A stretch of 64,000 nt of DNA, taken from the NCBI GenBank assembly GCA_030278955.1, contig JAOANR010000002.1:12389982-12453981 (forward strand). Reading direction: 5' to 3'. Source of the DNA: Hygrophila difformis (taxonomy: Eukaryota; Streptophyta; Magnoliopsida; Lamiales; Acanthaceae). The position numbers and the translations under genes are program-made. Below are positions 23,855 to 35,758 of this stretch, one piece after another. The notes under the pieces are model-generated. The model had not been told where the DNA came from. It saw only the letters and a list, made by a program, of their open reading frames with translations, and did no database searches. Numbering within the stretch: the first letter of the stretch is position 1; every line of letters begins with the position of its first letter.

Positions 23855-24366
23855 AGAGCTGTAAATAGAACAAACAGTTCGTGAGCTGAGCTCGTTTCGA
23901 CACATGTTTGTTCGTTAACAGCTCGTTCGGTAAGTTAAACGAACCGAGCTCAAACACATAATTTGGTTTGTGTGTTCGTTCGTTAAGTTCGCGAACAGTT
24001 CGGAATTCTTTTTTAATGAGATATATATTATAAAAAATAAATATTTTATCTAGTTGTTCTTTCCATTTTTTATTTTTATTAATTTCACATTTCTATCATA
24101 AATTATATTACAATATACATTACACTTTCACACCTAATTTAATTATAAAACAAATAAATTTATTAATAAAATAATTGGTTCGTTAACTGAGCTCGACTAG
24201 GCTCGTGTTCGTTCGTTATTAGCTCGTTCGTAAGGTTAAACGAACAGAGCTCAACATGAAAATTGGCTCGTTAACATTTTTGACTCGGTTCGTGTTCGTT
24301 CGTTAAGCTTAACGAACAGAGCTCATACACTTGAAGCTCGGTTCGGTTCGACTCGTTTACAGCTCT
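23855..24366. mobile_element. MULE-type MITE, 10-bp TSD AATTCCAACT
   Basis: It begins AGAGCTGTAAA and ends TTTACAGCTCT with a perfect 10-bp duplication on each side (23,845-23,854 and 24,367-24,376). The interior is built of repeated GAGCTCG/GTTCGTTCG motifs in both orientations. The 10-bp TSD fits Mutator-like elements. There is no coding capacity. Confidence 0.92.
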
Positions 24367-24376
24367 AATTCCAACT

Positions 24377-24784
24377 TAAAAATTTGTAACACATAAAATT
24401 GATTACTAGGACAAACGGTCACGGTCAACCCTCACTTCTTTTATATAGCAAAAAGATTTACATTTTCCGCTAAAATATTTTCTTTCTTCAAATCTTTCTT
24501 TTTCCCTTAATTAATATCCCCATGTCACAATTAATGCTATCATGTTGTGTGTGAACTCTATAATTGCATACGTTTTATTTCCTTAAAACTGACAAATTGA
24601 TGACATTGAATATTTGAATTTAGTTTAATTTAATAAAAACTACAATTATCATGGTATTATTAATAAGATGTAACACATAAATCAACATCTCAAAATTGAA
24701 AGGCCCAAAGGGGATTCAGAACTAAGAACTCAGAACTCAAACTATTTTCCCTTTCTCCTTACAAGTCATTTTTAATACGAATAT
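24377..24784. other. AT-rich intergenic DNA
   Basis: No gene, TE end pair or RNA gene is visible. Confidence 0.6.
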
Positions 24785-24792
24785 ACTATATA

Positions 24793-25054
24793 CAGGGGCG
24801 GATGTATATATTAATTCGTGGGAACAAGACACCATTTAAATTGATAAAATTATTATTTTAATATAGAGTTTTTTGAACATATAACTAAATTCGGCTTTGT
24901 GACATCACTTAATTTTTATGGTGATACCACAATAATTCATTTCAACTAAGTTTTCCTTTGTATTTTGTGTTATACTAATTACTATCCCTAATTTAAATAT
25001 GGCTTCTACTATTTTTTGGGATACCACTTAAAATTTTTTCTGGATCCGCCACTG
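24793..25054. mobile_element. hAT-type MITE
   Basis: The ends CAGGGGCGGATG and GATCCGCCACTG are nearly the same as in the 14,302-14,469 element. The 8-bp flanks ACTATATA and GCTATATA match at 7 of 8. About 262 bp, non-coding, same family as the first. Confidence 0.9.
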
Positions 25055-25405
25055 GCTATATATATAATACTTCATTTATCTAATTGTTTCTGTTTCACTT
25101 TCATTTTTTGTTCATCCTAACATATTTTCCCCATTTTCATTTTAGAAAATAATTAAATATTAATAACTAAACATATGTCCATCACATCACAATAATAAAT
25201 CACTACAAGAAAATTTGGTTTTACCGATCCAAAAAGCACTACAAGAAAAAATCAATATAGCGACCGAAATTCGCGACCGAATAAATGCCGTCGCTGTTAG
25301 CGACCGAAACTGCGACCGAAAATGACGGTCGCTGATGTTAACGACCGATTTAGCGACCGAACTTTTTCTATTGCAAATTTGCGACCGAAATTGCGACCGA
25401 TGATG

Positions 25406-26480
25406 TTTTTTTTTTTTTTTTGAGGAAAAATTTTATTTCAACATCATGATCCAAATACAAGGAATTAAAGGACCAATAGTACAAATAAACACAAACTCGG
25501 CCTCCGGTCATCAACCCCAACATAAAGACACCAAGGAGGCTGCCATCTCGGACAATGACACGAGCAAAGCATAAACCCACACACCTCAGCCTCCTAAACA
25601 CAAACATGCGTAGCTTCACTGGCAACTCCAAGCAACAGGACCGAGCATGGGATTCATCTTCAATGTTCAACCGAGACCTGACAGCTATCATGTCCATCCT
25701 GCTTCAAAGGTTTCCCTGGACAGACTTCAACTCCAATCAACATAATCAACCTGGTACTCTGCTATCGATAGCGACGGCACTGTCATACTCTACTTTCTGT
25801 TATTGCCCATTTCTTTCATTAGTGAATCTCGATTTCCATCAGTTTCTCTACATATACTTCCTCCCAGACCTTCTCAACGTTGGGATGGTATTAGAATGTT
25901 CATGAATGTATCACCTTGACCAACCTATAAAACCAACTTCAACATCCCGTCTCTCCTGCAAATGGAGCTCAAGTCCAATAATCGAATCACAGTAAAGGGC
26001 AGCAACTAGGATGACGGGAACAAAGAGGGGAGATTGAAAAGGGGTGGGCGGCTAGCAATATTCACAGAAAGGGACACTTAATCAGAAAGGTAAAATAGGA
26101 AAATGGGATCAAAACGGAAGAAGAGTTTAGGGTAATCGGCGAGCCAAAGGTGAGAAACAAACATGTCACAGAGTGAGAAAACATAGCATGGAATATACCA
26201 TCCAATCTCTATACAATTCCAACCCACAGACTCCTGCCCCGCCCTCTATAATAATTTGGCATAACTATACGGAATGCGGCTGCTCCTCAGCAACGGAAAC
26301 ACAATCTCACTTAGTTCATCTGACTTAAAAAAGATTTCAGTCCCTCCCCCCTTATTTTTTTTTTTTTTTACATTCTTTCTGTCTTCTTTTTTTTTTTTCA
26401 AGGGATAAGGATCTCTAAATTAAGTGAGACAACTTCCTCATTTCACTTTTTGCACAGCCCAGAACTATACCGACTAACTT
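25406..26480 (-). mobile_element. Poly(A) retroposon inside the inner CACTA
   Basis: A 16-base T run at 25,406-25,421 begins a stretch without the GCGACCG motif, which resumes near 26,495. Read on the minus strand it ends GAAATAAAATTTTTCCTC then A-run, a plant L1-like 3' end. No long ORF: the 110-codon minus-strand frame at 25,368-25,697 ends in Lys codons of the A-run and has no known domain. It is a 5'-truncated LINE or an L1-mobilised transcript. The TSD is not resolvable because the target is itself repetitive; the right end is approximate. Confidence 0.7.
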
Positions 26481-27446
26481 TACCAGAACTAACTTGCGAC
26501 CGAATTAACGACCAATAGAAAAATGGGTCTCTGTTAGCGACCGAATTAGCGATCGCAAATTTCGGTCGCTGATTTTTTTCCGATTTTTTAAATTTTTAAA
26601 CTTTTTATTATGGTTAGCGACCGAAGTAACGACTGCATATTTGGTCGTTGATGATAGCGACCGACATAGCGACCGGAAAAATTCGGTCGCTAAGCTTTTT
26701 ATATTTTTTTTATATTTAAATTATTTTAAATTAATTTAATAATATTCTCTTTAAATTTATTAATTTATTTCATTATTTAAATATTTATTTTAATTTTTAG
26801 TTTGAATTTATTTTATAACTTATTATTTTTTTGCTAATATTTTTATAACTTATTATTGAATAATAATATTATCAATATATTATTTTTTATTATGCTATTA
26901 TCTCGAAATTTGAATATTATTTTTTATTTTCAAAGAAGTTATTGAATTTATTATGTATCTACTTATTAATTTTACTTATTTATTTATTTATTTTATTTAT
27001 TTATTTTACTTATTTATTTAATCAAAAATAATATTTTATTATTTATTCTATTTTAAATTTTTGAATAATTTACTATTTTTTTTAATTTAATATTTTTATA
27101 TTGAAAATTTTTAATTTAATTATTACACTTAGTTAATTAGCGATTTTATATTAATATTATTTTTAATATTACTTTCTTTCTATTTTAATTTTTATTATCT
27201 TCATAATGTAATTAATTAATTTTATTATTTATTTAATAATGAACAATGCTAAAAAGTCAAATATAAAAGTTCTGACTTTACAAATTTATAGATATAATTT
27301 TTATTTTAATTTTATTTTATTTAATAAGTTTAGTTTTTATTTTATTTAATAATTTTAGTTTTTATTTTATTTTTAAGTTATAACTTTACAAATTTATAAA
27401 TATGTATTATATATAAAGCATTCCATGTAATGACATGAAACATGAG

Positions 27447-27627
27447 GTATCCCAGTGGCACATGCGCGCGGTTGGAACCTATAGACCAAGGATCGAGCCT
27501 TCTCTCCAGCATCTGTGAGGGATTATTATATATAACACATGGCGGGCTATTAGAGGTGGTGTAAGGGCTGGTGAAGGTGGTTAAAGGGTTGAGGCTGGCG
27601 ATGAGGTGGTCATGGGTTCGAGCCCAA
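27447..27627 (+). repeat. Paired tRNA-like modules of the inner CACTA
   Basis: Module 1 (27,447-27,502) has an A-box-like TATCCCAGTGGC and a B-box-like GGATCGAGCCT. Module 2 (27,570-27,627) has TGGTGAAGGTGG and GGTTCGAGCCC. Both read on the plus strand, and TGACATGAAACATGA precedes them. The same two-module order occurs on the minus strand in the other two CACTA elements. They resemble Pol III internal promoters of tRNA or SINE heads but cannot fold as complete tRNA genes by inspection. Confidence 0.7.
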
Positions 27628-28296
27628 CTGAGTTCATATTTTCTCAATTTTGGGAGTCTTTTAGCTACCGAATATTTCGGTCGCGGAACTTAGCGACCGC
27701 AATTTTCGGTCGCCAATACGGTCGCGAAAATAAAAGATCAAAAAATAAAAAAGAATTGAGAATTTTTAGCAACCGAATATTTCGGTCGCGGAACTTAGCG
27801 ACCGCAATTTTCGGTCGCTAAATCGGTCGCTAAATTCAGTCTGAATTTTTTTCCGGTCGCTGGAAATTTACTAACGGACCTTTTAGCGACCGGCGTCTTG
27901 CGGTCGTTAAGACGGTCACTAAGCCGAAATAGCGACCCGTATTTCCTTTTAGCGACCGAATTTGACGGTCGCTAACCCGTTTTTTTCTTGTAGTGAAGGG
28001 GTCGGTAAGTAGGCTCTACAGGTCGTCCAGGGGTTTACCGACCCCATTACAGACCCCAAACGCGGGTCGGTAATTTGATGGAAGGTAATCTGGCGCCGAC
28101 CAAAGATTCTGGGGGTCGGAGAGATTACCGACCCCAAAGCCGACCCTACGTTGGTCGGTGAATTACTGACCCCATTACCAACCAACATTGGGGTCGGTAA
28201 GCGAGGTCTGGGGACCTCGTGGACACGAAGTTACCCACCCCATTACCGACCACAATTAGGATCGATAAATCTCTTATATGCAATAAAATGTGCCAA

Positions 28297-28460
28297 GGAG
28301 GGCTCGAACCAACAACTTCAATATCAACATCCTTAACCTACCCACCTTTGCTAGCCCTTTGCACCACCGATGGGAACCCGCCACGTGTCACATATATATT
28401 AATTCTTCTCCAAATGCTGAAGAGGGGATTCGAACCCAGATGTGTGGATTTCTCACATGA
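28297..28460 (-). repeat. tRNA-like modules of the outer CACTA
   Basis: On the minus strand, 28,355-28,297 has TAGCAAAGGTGG (one mismatch to the A-box consensus) and GGTTCGAGCCC (B box). 28,460-28,420 has a B-box-like GGTTCGAATCCC preceded by a CATGTGAGAAATCC segment. A second, longer copy of this last module is at 29,218-29,310, because 73 bp were duplicated around an insertion. Confidence 0.68.
28387..28459. repeat. 73-bp direct repeat, copy 1
   Basis: Matches 29,218-29,290 with about four mismatches. Copy 2 continues into the CGCGCGTGTC sequence expected of the original element; copy 1 runs instead into the 758-bp insertion. Confidence 0.9.
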
Positions 28461-29217
28461 TATTCCACCCGCATCCGCCCGTAATCCGACCCTCCGTTAA
28501 AACGGACGAAAATCCGAAAAAATATGGATTTTTACAGGGTGATGGGTGGATCGGGTGACGGATCGAGTTGGAGATGGATTTAGGCTCATCCAACCCACCA
28601 CCCGATCTATCATCCAACCCATCATCCAATCCACCCATCATCCGCTTCTTTATTAAATATATAAATATATATTTTTAAAAATATAAATATTTCACATTAA
28701 ATAATCTATATACTTGTATTATATATAAAATAAAATAAATAATATTAAAAACTAATAAAAAGCTAAAACCCTATATTGCATTAGAAATTCAAAATCTCTC
28801 AATCCCGCTCTGAAAATTGAGAATTGAAATCGTTCGCCTCTCTAAAATCGGCAAATCGTGACTGTTGCTTCGCCGATGTCTAGCACTGCTGCTTGCCCGA
28901 AGCGACACTGACGCTTATTTCTTACTAATATCCTTTTGGCTCTTTACACTTTCTTTCATAGGATAATTGTTACTTTGCTTGTTGAAATTTTAGTGGGGAT
29001 TTGTAATAGTTTAATGTTCAAACATGATTTATTTTAAATATAAGTTATTGCATCGTTTATGTATGTTTGAAATCCACTAACCACCCGATCCACCCGTGGT
29101 TGATGGGTGGATTGGATTTGGATTGAGTTTTAGATGGATGATGGATGGTTTGGATGATCAATATAACATTGATGGGTAGAGGTGGATTTAGGCACCTTCG
29201 ATCCATCGCCATCCCTA
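28460..29217. mobile_element. 758-bp insertion in the outer CACTA, type unresolved
   Basis: It lies exactly between two 73-bp direct repeats. It has many copies of a GATGGGTGGAT/ATCCACCCATC motif in both orientations towards its ends and an AT-rich centre. The repeat is far too long for a transposase TSD, so it may have arisen by repair or template switching, or be an unknown element. No coding frame is recognised. Confidence 0.55.
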
Positions 29218-29290
29218 GTCACATATATATTAATTCCTCCCCAAATGCTGAAGAGGGGATTCGAACCCAAATGTGTGGATTTCTCACATG
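29218..29290. repeat. 73-bp direct repeat, copy 2
   Basis: Contains the tRNA-like B-box GGTTCGAATCCC on the minus strand, and keeps the continuation (CGCGCGTGTC) found in the other CACTA elements. Confidence 0.9.
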
Positions 29291-29351
29291 CGCGCGTGTC
29301 ATCCGGATACACAACTTTTCATGTTTTCATATGCAATTTGTTAAATATATA

Positions 29352-29555
29352 CTCCCTCCGTCCCACTTAAAATGTCCTGTTTGATTTCTGCACACAATCC
29401 AATGTACATTTTTAATTGTTAATACCTCAAAAAATATAACAAGACCGGACTCAACTATTTTTTCTAAATATATATTTACAATAATATTGAGTCAAAGTTG
29501 AACAATGAACAGAGTCAAAAAGTCAAACATGACGCTTTAGCTGCGACGGATAGAG
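29352..29555. mobile_element. Stowaway MITE in the outer CACTA
   Basis: Starts CTCCCTCCGTCCC and ends GCGACGGATAGAG, with TA on both sides. Interior blocks (TGAACAATGAAC, GTCAAAAAGTCAAA) are shared, inverted, with the Stowaway at 31,530. Confidence 0.88.
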
Positions 29556-30295
29556 TATAATATTTTTATATACAAATGTGTAAATTAATAACTTAAATAA
29601 TTATATAAAAATTAATATTAATTAAATAAATAATAGAATAATTCATTAATTAAATAAAATATAAAATTAAAATAAATAGATAAAATTAATTAAATTTAAT
29701 AAAATAAAAAAATCAATATGATTAAATATTAATTAAACTAAAACCTTTATAAAAATATTAAATTCAATAATTAAAAATTAGAAATATAACATATGCAATA
29801 TAAAATTTAATAATCAATATGAATAATTCGGCGACTAATTCCGTCGGTAATATTTAATAAAAATATAAAATAAATAATAAAATAATGGAAAAAATAATAA
29901 AAATTAAAAAAATTAAAAAAACTACAGACACTAATTGGGGTCGGTCATGGGGTCGGTATCACTGACCACATTCCACATTAATAGTGGTCGGTGTTGTGGT
30001 TGTCGAAGCCACCGGGTCGTAATAACGGCTAAAAATCAACGACACTATGATGGGGTCGGTAAATCTGACCCGGACTATGGTGGTCAGTAATTGGGATCGG
30101 TAAATAGTTTTTTTCTTGTAGTGAATAAATATATTAAAATTTTAAATGTACTGCCATTAATAAATTCGATCAAACCTGGCCACAATCATTCACATCACAT
30201 ATAAATAATTCAATTATAAATTCAGACTCATTACAATCACATTACATAAATTCCTAATTTACCGTTCCTTTAGCAATAATCTACCCCAGTATTAA

Positions 30296-31186
30296 GGAAA
30301 AAATGATTTTTTAGTACTTTTTCTTTTCAAAATATCCAAATCAGTCCGTTACTAATTTTTTGCCCCATATAGTCCTCTACGTTTGCTAATTTTTTTCAAT
30401 TCGGTCCTAATTATGTAATTAGCATGAGGTTGCTGATATGACCGAAGTATATCACATTTTACATACACCGTGGCAAATCTGGGTCTCCACACATAACATA
30501 CTATTTTAATAAATATTTGAAGGTTGTCATAACACACCACTACTCTAAAAAATTACTCTAGCGGGTCAATTGAACCATTTTTCGCTGGGATGATGGATAT
30601 AGTTTCTACTTGGTTCGTATTGAGCCATTCCTTATTGAGGTTACCCAACCCATAAAAAAACACCAACAATTCATTTGCACGCATTGTATATCACAATTGG
30701 TCTTCATTTTCTTGAGAAACACCAAAAACCACCGAGACCGAAAAAAAAATGCACTGCGGTAGCTGTTGACCAGAACTCCTATGTTATTGTTGTGAATGGT
30801 TGTTGTTTCTTTATTGTTGGGTAACCCCAATGAGGGCTCAATGAGAACCATGTAGAAACTATGTCCATCATCCCAGTAAAGAAGGGTTCAATTGATCCAC
30901 TAGAGCTTAGAGGTATTTATTAGAGTAGTGATATGTTATGGCTGCCTTCAAATATTTATTTCAAACATTTATTAATTTAGTGTGTTATGTGTGGAGACTC
31001 CAGATTGGCCACGTTGGATGTAAAATGGGATTTAGTTCGGCCACATCAGCAATCTTAAGCTAATTACGAAATTAGGACCAAATTGGAAAAAATTAGCAAA
31101 CGTAGAGGACTATATGGGGCTAAAAATTACTAACGGACCGATTTGAATATTTTGGAAAGAAAAAGGACTAAATAATCATTTTTTCC
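30296..31186. mobile_element. Foldback MULE-type MITE with about 350-bp TIRs
   Basis: Left and right arms are inverted copies over about 350 bp each, so most of the 891 bp is palindromic. Blocks in mirror order include GGAAAAAATGATT, TTTGCTAATTTTTT, ACATACACC/GATGTAAAATG and AGTTTCTAC. A perfect 10-bp TSD CCAGTATTAA flanks it (30,286-30,295; 31,187-31,196), fitting Mutator-like elements. The 81-codon frame at its centre is a by-product. Confidence 0.93.
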
Positions 31187-31196
31187 CCAGTATTAA

Positions 31197-31529
31197 ATAC
31201 TAAATATTCCGATATAGAATATAATGCCAAAAAATACTTGTACACTTTTTGGGACGAAGGAAGTATATAATTATTTAAAAAATTAAATTTGTTACTGAAT
31301 ACAAGCTGATAAAAGCATATAAAATATCATTGAAAATATTCTTGGTCTTCTAATATATATTGAAAATAGTTGATGTACTCCCCCATCCTAGAATTGAAAT
31401 TGTCAACCTTTTTTTCTGCCCACATATTTTATACAGTATGAAATTGATCAATCTTTAAATTAAAGTAATTTAAATTATATATTTGTGTGATAAAGAACAT
31501 TCAATTTAAAATCTTATATAACTTATTTA
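31197..31529. other. AT-rich DNA with a Stowaway end relic
   Basis: A GGGACGAAGGAAGTA at about 31,250-31,264 resembles a Stowaway right end, and ACTCCCCCATCCTAG near 31,378 a left end, but neither has a partner. No gene. Confidence 0.45.
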
Positions 31530-31656
31530 CTCCCCGTCCCGCTGGAAATGTTCCATTTTGACTTTTGTCACTGTTTATTTTTTTGGCGGGACAGCCAATA
31601 CAGGCTAGGAAAAATTAAAGACAAAAAGAAAACAGAAATAAACCAAAGGAAACCAA

Positions 31657-32625
31657 TTAAAGGCGTGGGAACCAAGTTCCCGCCGCATCAGCAGCAAGCA
31701 AAGGGATCACAGGGTCCGACGGAAAGGCCCAAGTTGTGAAGAATTGCTCATCATTAGCACCGAGTTTCGCCAAGCAGTCCGCAACAGCATTCCCTTCCCG
31801 AAGACGGTGCTCAAAACGACACTGTTGGAATTCTCTCCGAATCTCTCTAATGCGTTCCAACTGCGGCCTCAACATGTGGTGCTGACTAGGTGCCTCTTGC
31901 AAGAGTTTGAGGGCAGCCTTGGAATCACAACAACAAAGGATGTTGGTAATACCTTTGTCTCTTGCAAGCAGAAGCCCATGAAGGATGCCACAGATCTCCG
32001 CCGTAAGCACTGGCACATCACCCAAATAGCCACTAACACCGCCCAACCAATCACCTGATTGACCCCTCATCACGGCACCAAATCCCGCTCTACCCCTAGT
32101 CGCCAGGTAAGAGTCGTCCGTGTGCACAAATATACCATTCCAGTTTCCCATGTTCCAACAAACCAATGTAGGGTGGAGCCTGTCAGTCCTGGGATGCGGT
32201 AACATACGATCAAGCAGGGATCGAAAGTGAGAGATCTTCCGTACAAGGGCTTGGTCCGAAGCCATCCTAGCATTCCTTTCACACCAAATCAACCACAAAG
32301 CCGCAATGAAAGTACTCCCATAGTGTAAGTACATACCCTGCAGCCACTTCCTAATCTGTTGCCGGGGGAGAGTAATAATATCTGGAGGAATCTGAATGCG
32401 GAGCTGGGACCAAACCGATGTCACCCAAGTACACTTGAAGAAGCAATGGATCCAATCCTCACTCTCAACTCCACAAATATAGCACAATGAGGAAGAGGAG
32501 ATATTCCGATGGTACCGAAGAGCATTGCATGGGACGACCATGCGTGCAATAAGCCATAAAAGCATACAGATCTTCTCGGGAAAGGAAGAAGCCCACAACC
32601 AGGACCAACCCTCCGTATCTGTCAC
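31657..32625 (-). pseudogene. LINE ORF2 C-terminus: zf-RVT and RNase H
   Basis: The 322-codon frame follows the RT frame with a four-base overlap, reflecting a frameshift inside ORF2 near 32,625-32,680. Residues 1-70 hold the zf-RVT motif (WSWLWASSFPEKICMLLW, CYICGVESEDWIHCFF). RNase H follows (GRAGFGAVMRGQSGDWL, VLTAEICGILHGLLLA with the catalytic Glu, CDSKAAL with the Asp, and REGNAVADCLAKLG at the end). The tail after its stop is the LINE 3' UTR. Confidence 0.9.
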
Positions 32626-34925
32626 CGATTTAAGAATGAAAGAATACCCAGATTTAGCTGTGTAGCGGCCATCGCTGCTGAATTTCCATCGCCAACCGTT
32701 CTTACAGGAAGGGTGAAGAAAGGGAGGGGGGTCTGCAACATGGTTGTACGAAGGTCCTCGGGCAGCATAGTATAAATACCTGCCAAGTTCCAGTGCTTAT
32801 TCTGGACAACATCGATAACCCGAAGATCCAGCTCACTCACCTCAATAAAGTTGACTTGGGGTCCCAACATCTTATCTTGAAACCATGGAGAGAACCAAAA
32901 CGAGACTTGACCATTCCCCACCTGAAAGGAGAACCCTTTAGAGAGCCATTTAAAAGCCTTTCGGATACTTCGCCAAGTAAAGGACCCGGTATCTGACAAT
33001 GTAGGAGAATGCAGGCCGTGTGGGCAGTATTTGTTCTTGATCTCCATCGCCCAAAACTTAGGTCCGTCCACCATCAATTCTCCCACCAATTTCCCAAGCA
33101 AGGCTACATTGGAGTGCCGAGCCTTACGCAAACCCAATCCACCCTTGGCCTTCGGAACCGACATGATATCCCAAGCCACAAGATGAAGCCCTTTCCCTGC
33201 TCGATCCTTCCACACAAACTTGCACACCCTCTGATCGATCTTATTACATACTGCAGACGGAAGACAGCCTACTTGCATACAATAAGTGGGGATAGCGGAT
33301 AGGACATGACGCGCAAGACTCATCCTACCTGCTTTATTAAGCAATCTCATAGCCCAACAGGTCATTCTCGCATCCATGCGTTCAAGAAGAAAATCATAAC
33401 TGGATGAAACCACTCGTCCAATATGAACAGGAAAGCCTAAATAACGGCCCAGGGAATCAGTGAAGGGGATAGCGGCTATATTGACAAAATGATCTTTTAT
33501 CCCATCAGCTAGGCCTGGAGAGGCAAAAGCCCTTGACTTGGAGAGGTTCACTTTAAGTCCAGAAATATCAGCAAATGTCTGGAGCACCTTGGCTAAATTC
33601 TCAATGCTAGCGACATTTCCCTTAATCCCAAGAATGAGATCGTCGGCAAACATCAAATGAGATATCCCCTTACCTCCAGTGGCTAAGACCGCCGGCTTCC
33701 AGTTACCCAAACGAACCTCATGATCAATGGCAATGGATAGACGTTCCATTACTATATAAAAAAGATACGGGGATAAAGGGTCACCCTGTCGCAAACCTCG
33801 ACTTGGTTTGAAGGCATCCAGAGGCTGACCATTCCAAAGTATAGAATAAGTCAGTGAAGTGACACAAGACGTAATAACAGCTCTGAGCCATCCAGGTAAC
33901 TCCATTTGCACAAGGCACTCTTCCAGAAAAGACCATCTCACATGGTCATAAGCCTTTTCTAGATCAATTTTCACCAAAATTGTTTTGGAACGAGCCCCGG
34001 CCCTGCAGACCGAGTATTCCAGTTCTTGAAACACTATAGCATTATCCACCGTTCCTCGACCCGGGAGGAAAGCCGACTGGAGGGGCGAGATGTACTTCTC
34101 CAACATAGGCCGCAATCTATTAACGAGGACTTTGGATATCAACTTATAGGCCACATTGCATAGAGTAATGGGGCGATATTGACGAATGCTTCTGGGGGCC
34201 GAAACTTTATGAATTAGACAAATGAATGCCGTGGCCAATTCCTGCCCAATCTCCCCTGTCTCGAAGGCTTTGCGAACCATTGTAATAGTGTCACCACCAA
34301 CAATGTCCCAGTACGTTTTATAGAAGGCCGCGGGAAAGCCATCCGGCCCCGGAGCCGCCAAGGTCTTGGATTGACTAAGTGCCGTGGAAACCTCATCATC
34401 CGAAATGACACCATCGAAAACACAACATCCTCTATCCGACATGGTCTTGAGTGGAGGTAATAAAACATCCGAGGGATCTAAGGAAGCCTCAGAGAACAGC
34501 TTGACATAGAAATCCCGGACAGAGGTCTTCAATGCATCCGGATCCGTGCTCCAAGTTCCATCAGGTAACTCCAATCCAGTAATTCTATTCTTGTGGTGAC
34601 GAAATTTTGCTTGGGCATGGAAGTAATTGGTATTTCGATCCCCAAGTCGGACCCAATCATCTTTGGCTCTCTGAAACCAAAACAATTCCTCCTTCTCAAG
34701 GACATCTTGCAGCTGGTCCTGTAGTTTCTTCTCAAGGATGATTAACCGTGCAGAGTCCACGCAAGTGAGAGCCCGATCTATACCCTTCAATCGACGCAGT
34801 AATTTTTTCTTCTTATTCTTTAATCTTCCCAAGGCAGCGGGAAAGTCTCGAGAAGATTGTTGTTGCACTTTAGCAAGCTTAGCAGTAAGGCCACTAGCAG
34901 AGTCGGACCAGGCGTCAGTCACCAA
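32622..34925 (-). pseudogene. LINE ORF2, reverse transcriptase domain
   Basis: This 767-codon open frame has all RT blocks: [91 protein letters not shown] and HLMFADDLILG with both catalytic Asp residues. Upstream residues 1-120 are the linker from endonuclease. It is listed as part of a broken ORF2: the frame changes at about 35,040 (endonuclease side) and 32,680 (RNase H side). An unaltered relative would make ORF2 as one protein. Confidence 0.93.
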
Positions 34926-35712
34926 GTGATGGTATTCAGGATCCTTAGCCCAGATAGCCTCCCACCTGAAGGCTCTACTAGTAGTCTGGGCCTGCCGGAC
35001 ACCACAAGATATAAGAAGCGGGGCATGGTCGAGCCAAGCCTCCCCAAGACAGATACACCCCCATTAGGGAAAAGGGAGATCCATTGCAGATTGGCAAGAC
35101 CCCTGTCAAGTCTCTTTTTAATAAATTGAGTTCCATTAGCCGGCCGAAACCAAGTGAATAAAGAACCCTCCATACGAATAGGATAGAGGCCACACGAAGA
35201 TATACAGGATGAGAACTCATCCGCCGTGGATTGCAGGAAAACCCCTCCCACAACTTCAGAAGGACCAATAATCTCATTCCAGTCCCCTGCTAGCATCCAC
35301 GGCAGAGAAATCCTATCATGCAGACTAGCCAAGTACTCCCAATCCGCCCGTCTCTGCCGATAATTCGGCAAGGCATAAACAGCTGTACTAATCCAAGAAG
35401 TATGCCCCCCAGTAATCCGGATGGTAAGAAAACGAGGGTGGACATAAAAAATATCGAAATGGAAGGAAGAGCCGGATCGCCCAATGATCCACAATCCCCC
35501 AGCTCTACCAACAGCTTCTTGAAGATAAATAGGGAAGTAACCCAATCCATAGATAAAATTGCGCAGGCGATCATAGGCCCCTGAGGCTCCAAAATAAAAA
35601 TTAGGGAAGGCTTGTGCCGACGACAGATATCTGCCACCATACGCCATTTATTCCCACCCATACACCCTCTTATATTCCAAGAAATTATAGAGAAATCTGT
35701 AAACTCAGACAT
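34919..35712 (-). pseudogene. LINE ORF2, N-terminal endonuclease domain
   Basis: ORF2 starts at an ATG at 35,712, 46 bp after the ORF1 stop codon (35,759). Its first part reads FSIISWNIRGCMGG and SLIFILEPQ (Asn and Glu of the APE-type endonuclease). A frameshift around 35,590-35,640 moves reading to the 35,647-34,919 frame (AVGRAGGLWI, then PWMLAGDWNEI, the GDWNE motif). A second frameshift near 35,040 moves it to the RT frame. The two or three single-base changes are the only visible damage to this LINE besides the 32,680 break. Confidence 0.88.
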
Positions 35713-35758
35713 TATTAAAAACAGGGTAAAAAGAAAGGGAATAGAAGCAAACCCAGCT

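Larger units (their letters stand above)
25237..27995. mobile_element. Inner CACTA element, TSD AAG, nested in the outer CACTA
   Basis: It starts CACTACAAGAAAAAATC and ends TTTTTTCTTGTAGTG, flanked by AAG (25,234-25,236 and 27,996-27,998). Removing it and one AAG rejoins the outer element's subterminal GATCCAAAAAG to GGGTCGGTAAG. Its subterminal motif is GCGACCGAA/TTCGGTCGC, different from that of the outer element, so it belongs to a different subfamily. A poly(A)-tailed retroposon splits its left part. No transposase. Confidence 0.94.
25201..30123. mobile_element. Outer CACTA (En/Spm-type) element, TSD AAT
   Basis: It starts CACTACAAGAAAA and ends TTTTCTTGTAGTG, flanked by AAT on both sides (25,198-25,200 and 30,124-30,126). 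Subterminal regions are rich in ACCGACC/GGTCGGT motifs. It contains no transposase and is non-autonomous. A second CACTA is inserted 36 bp from its left end; a 758-bp insertion and a Stowaway lie further in. Its own sequence is about 1.2 kb. Two kinds of tRNA-like segments sit near the middle (28,297-28,355, 28,425-28,460 and 29,245-29,310). Confidence 0.94.
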
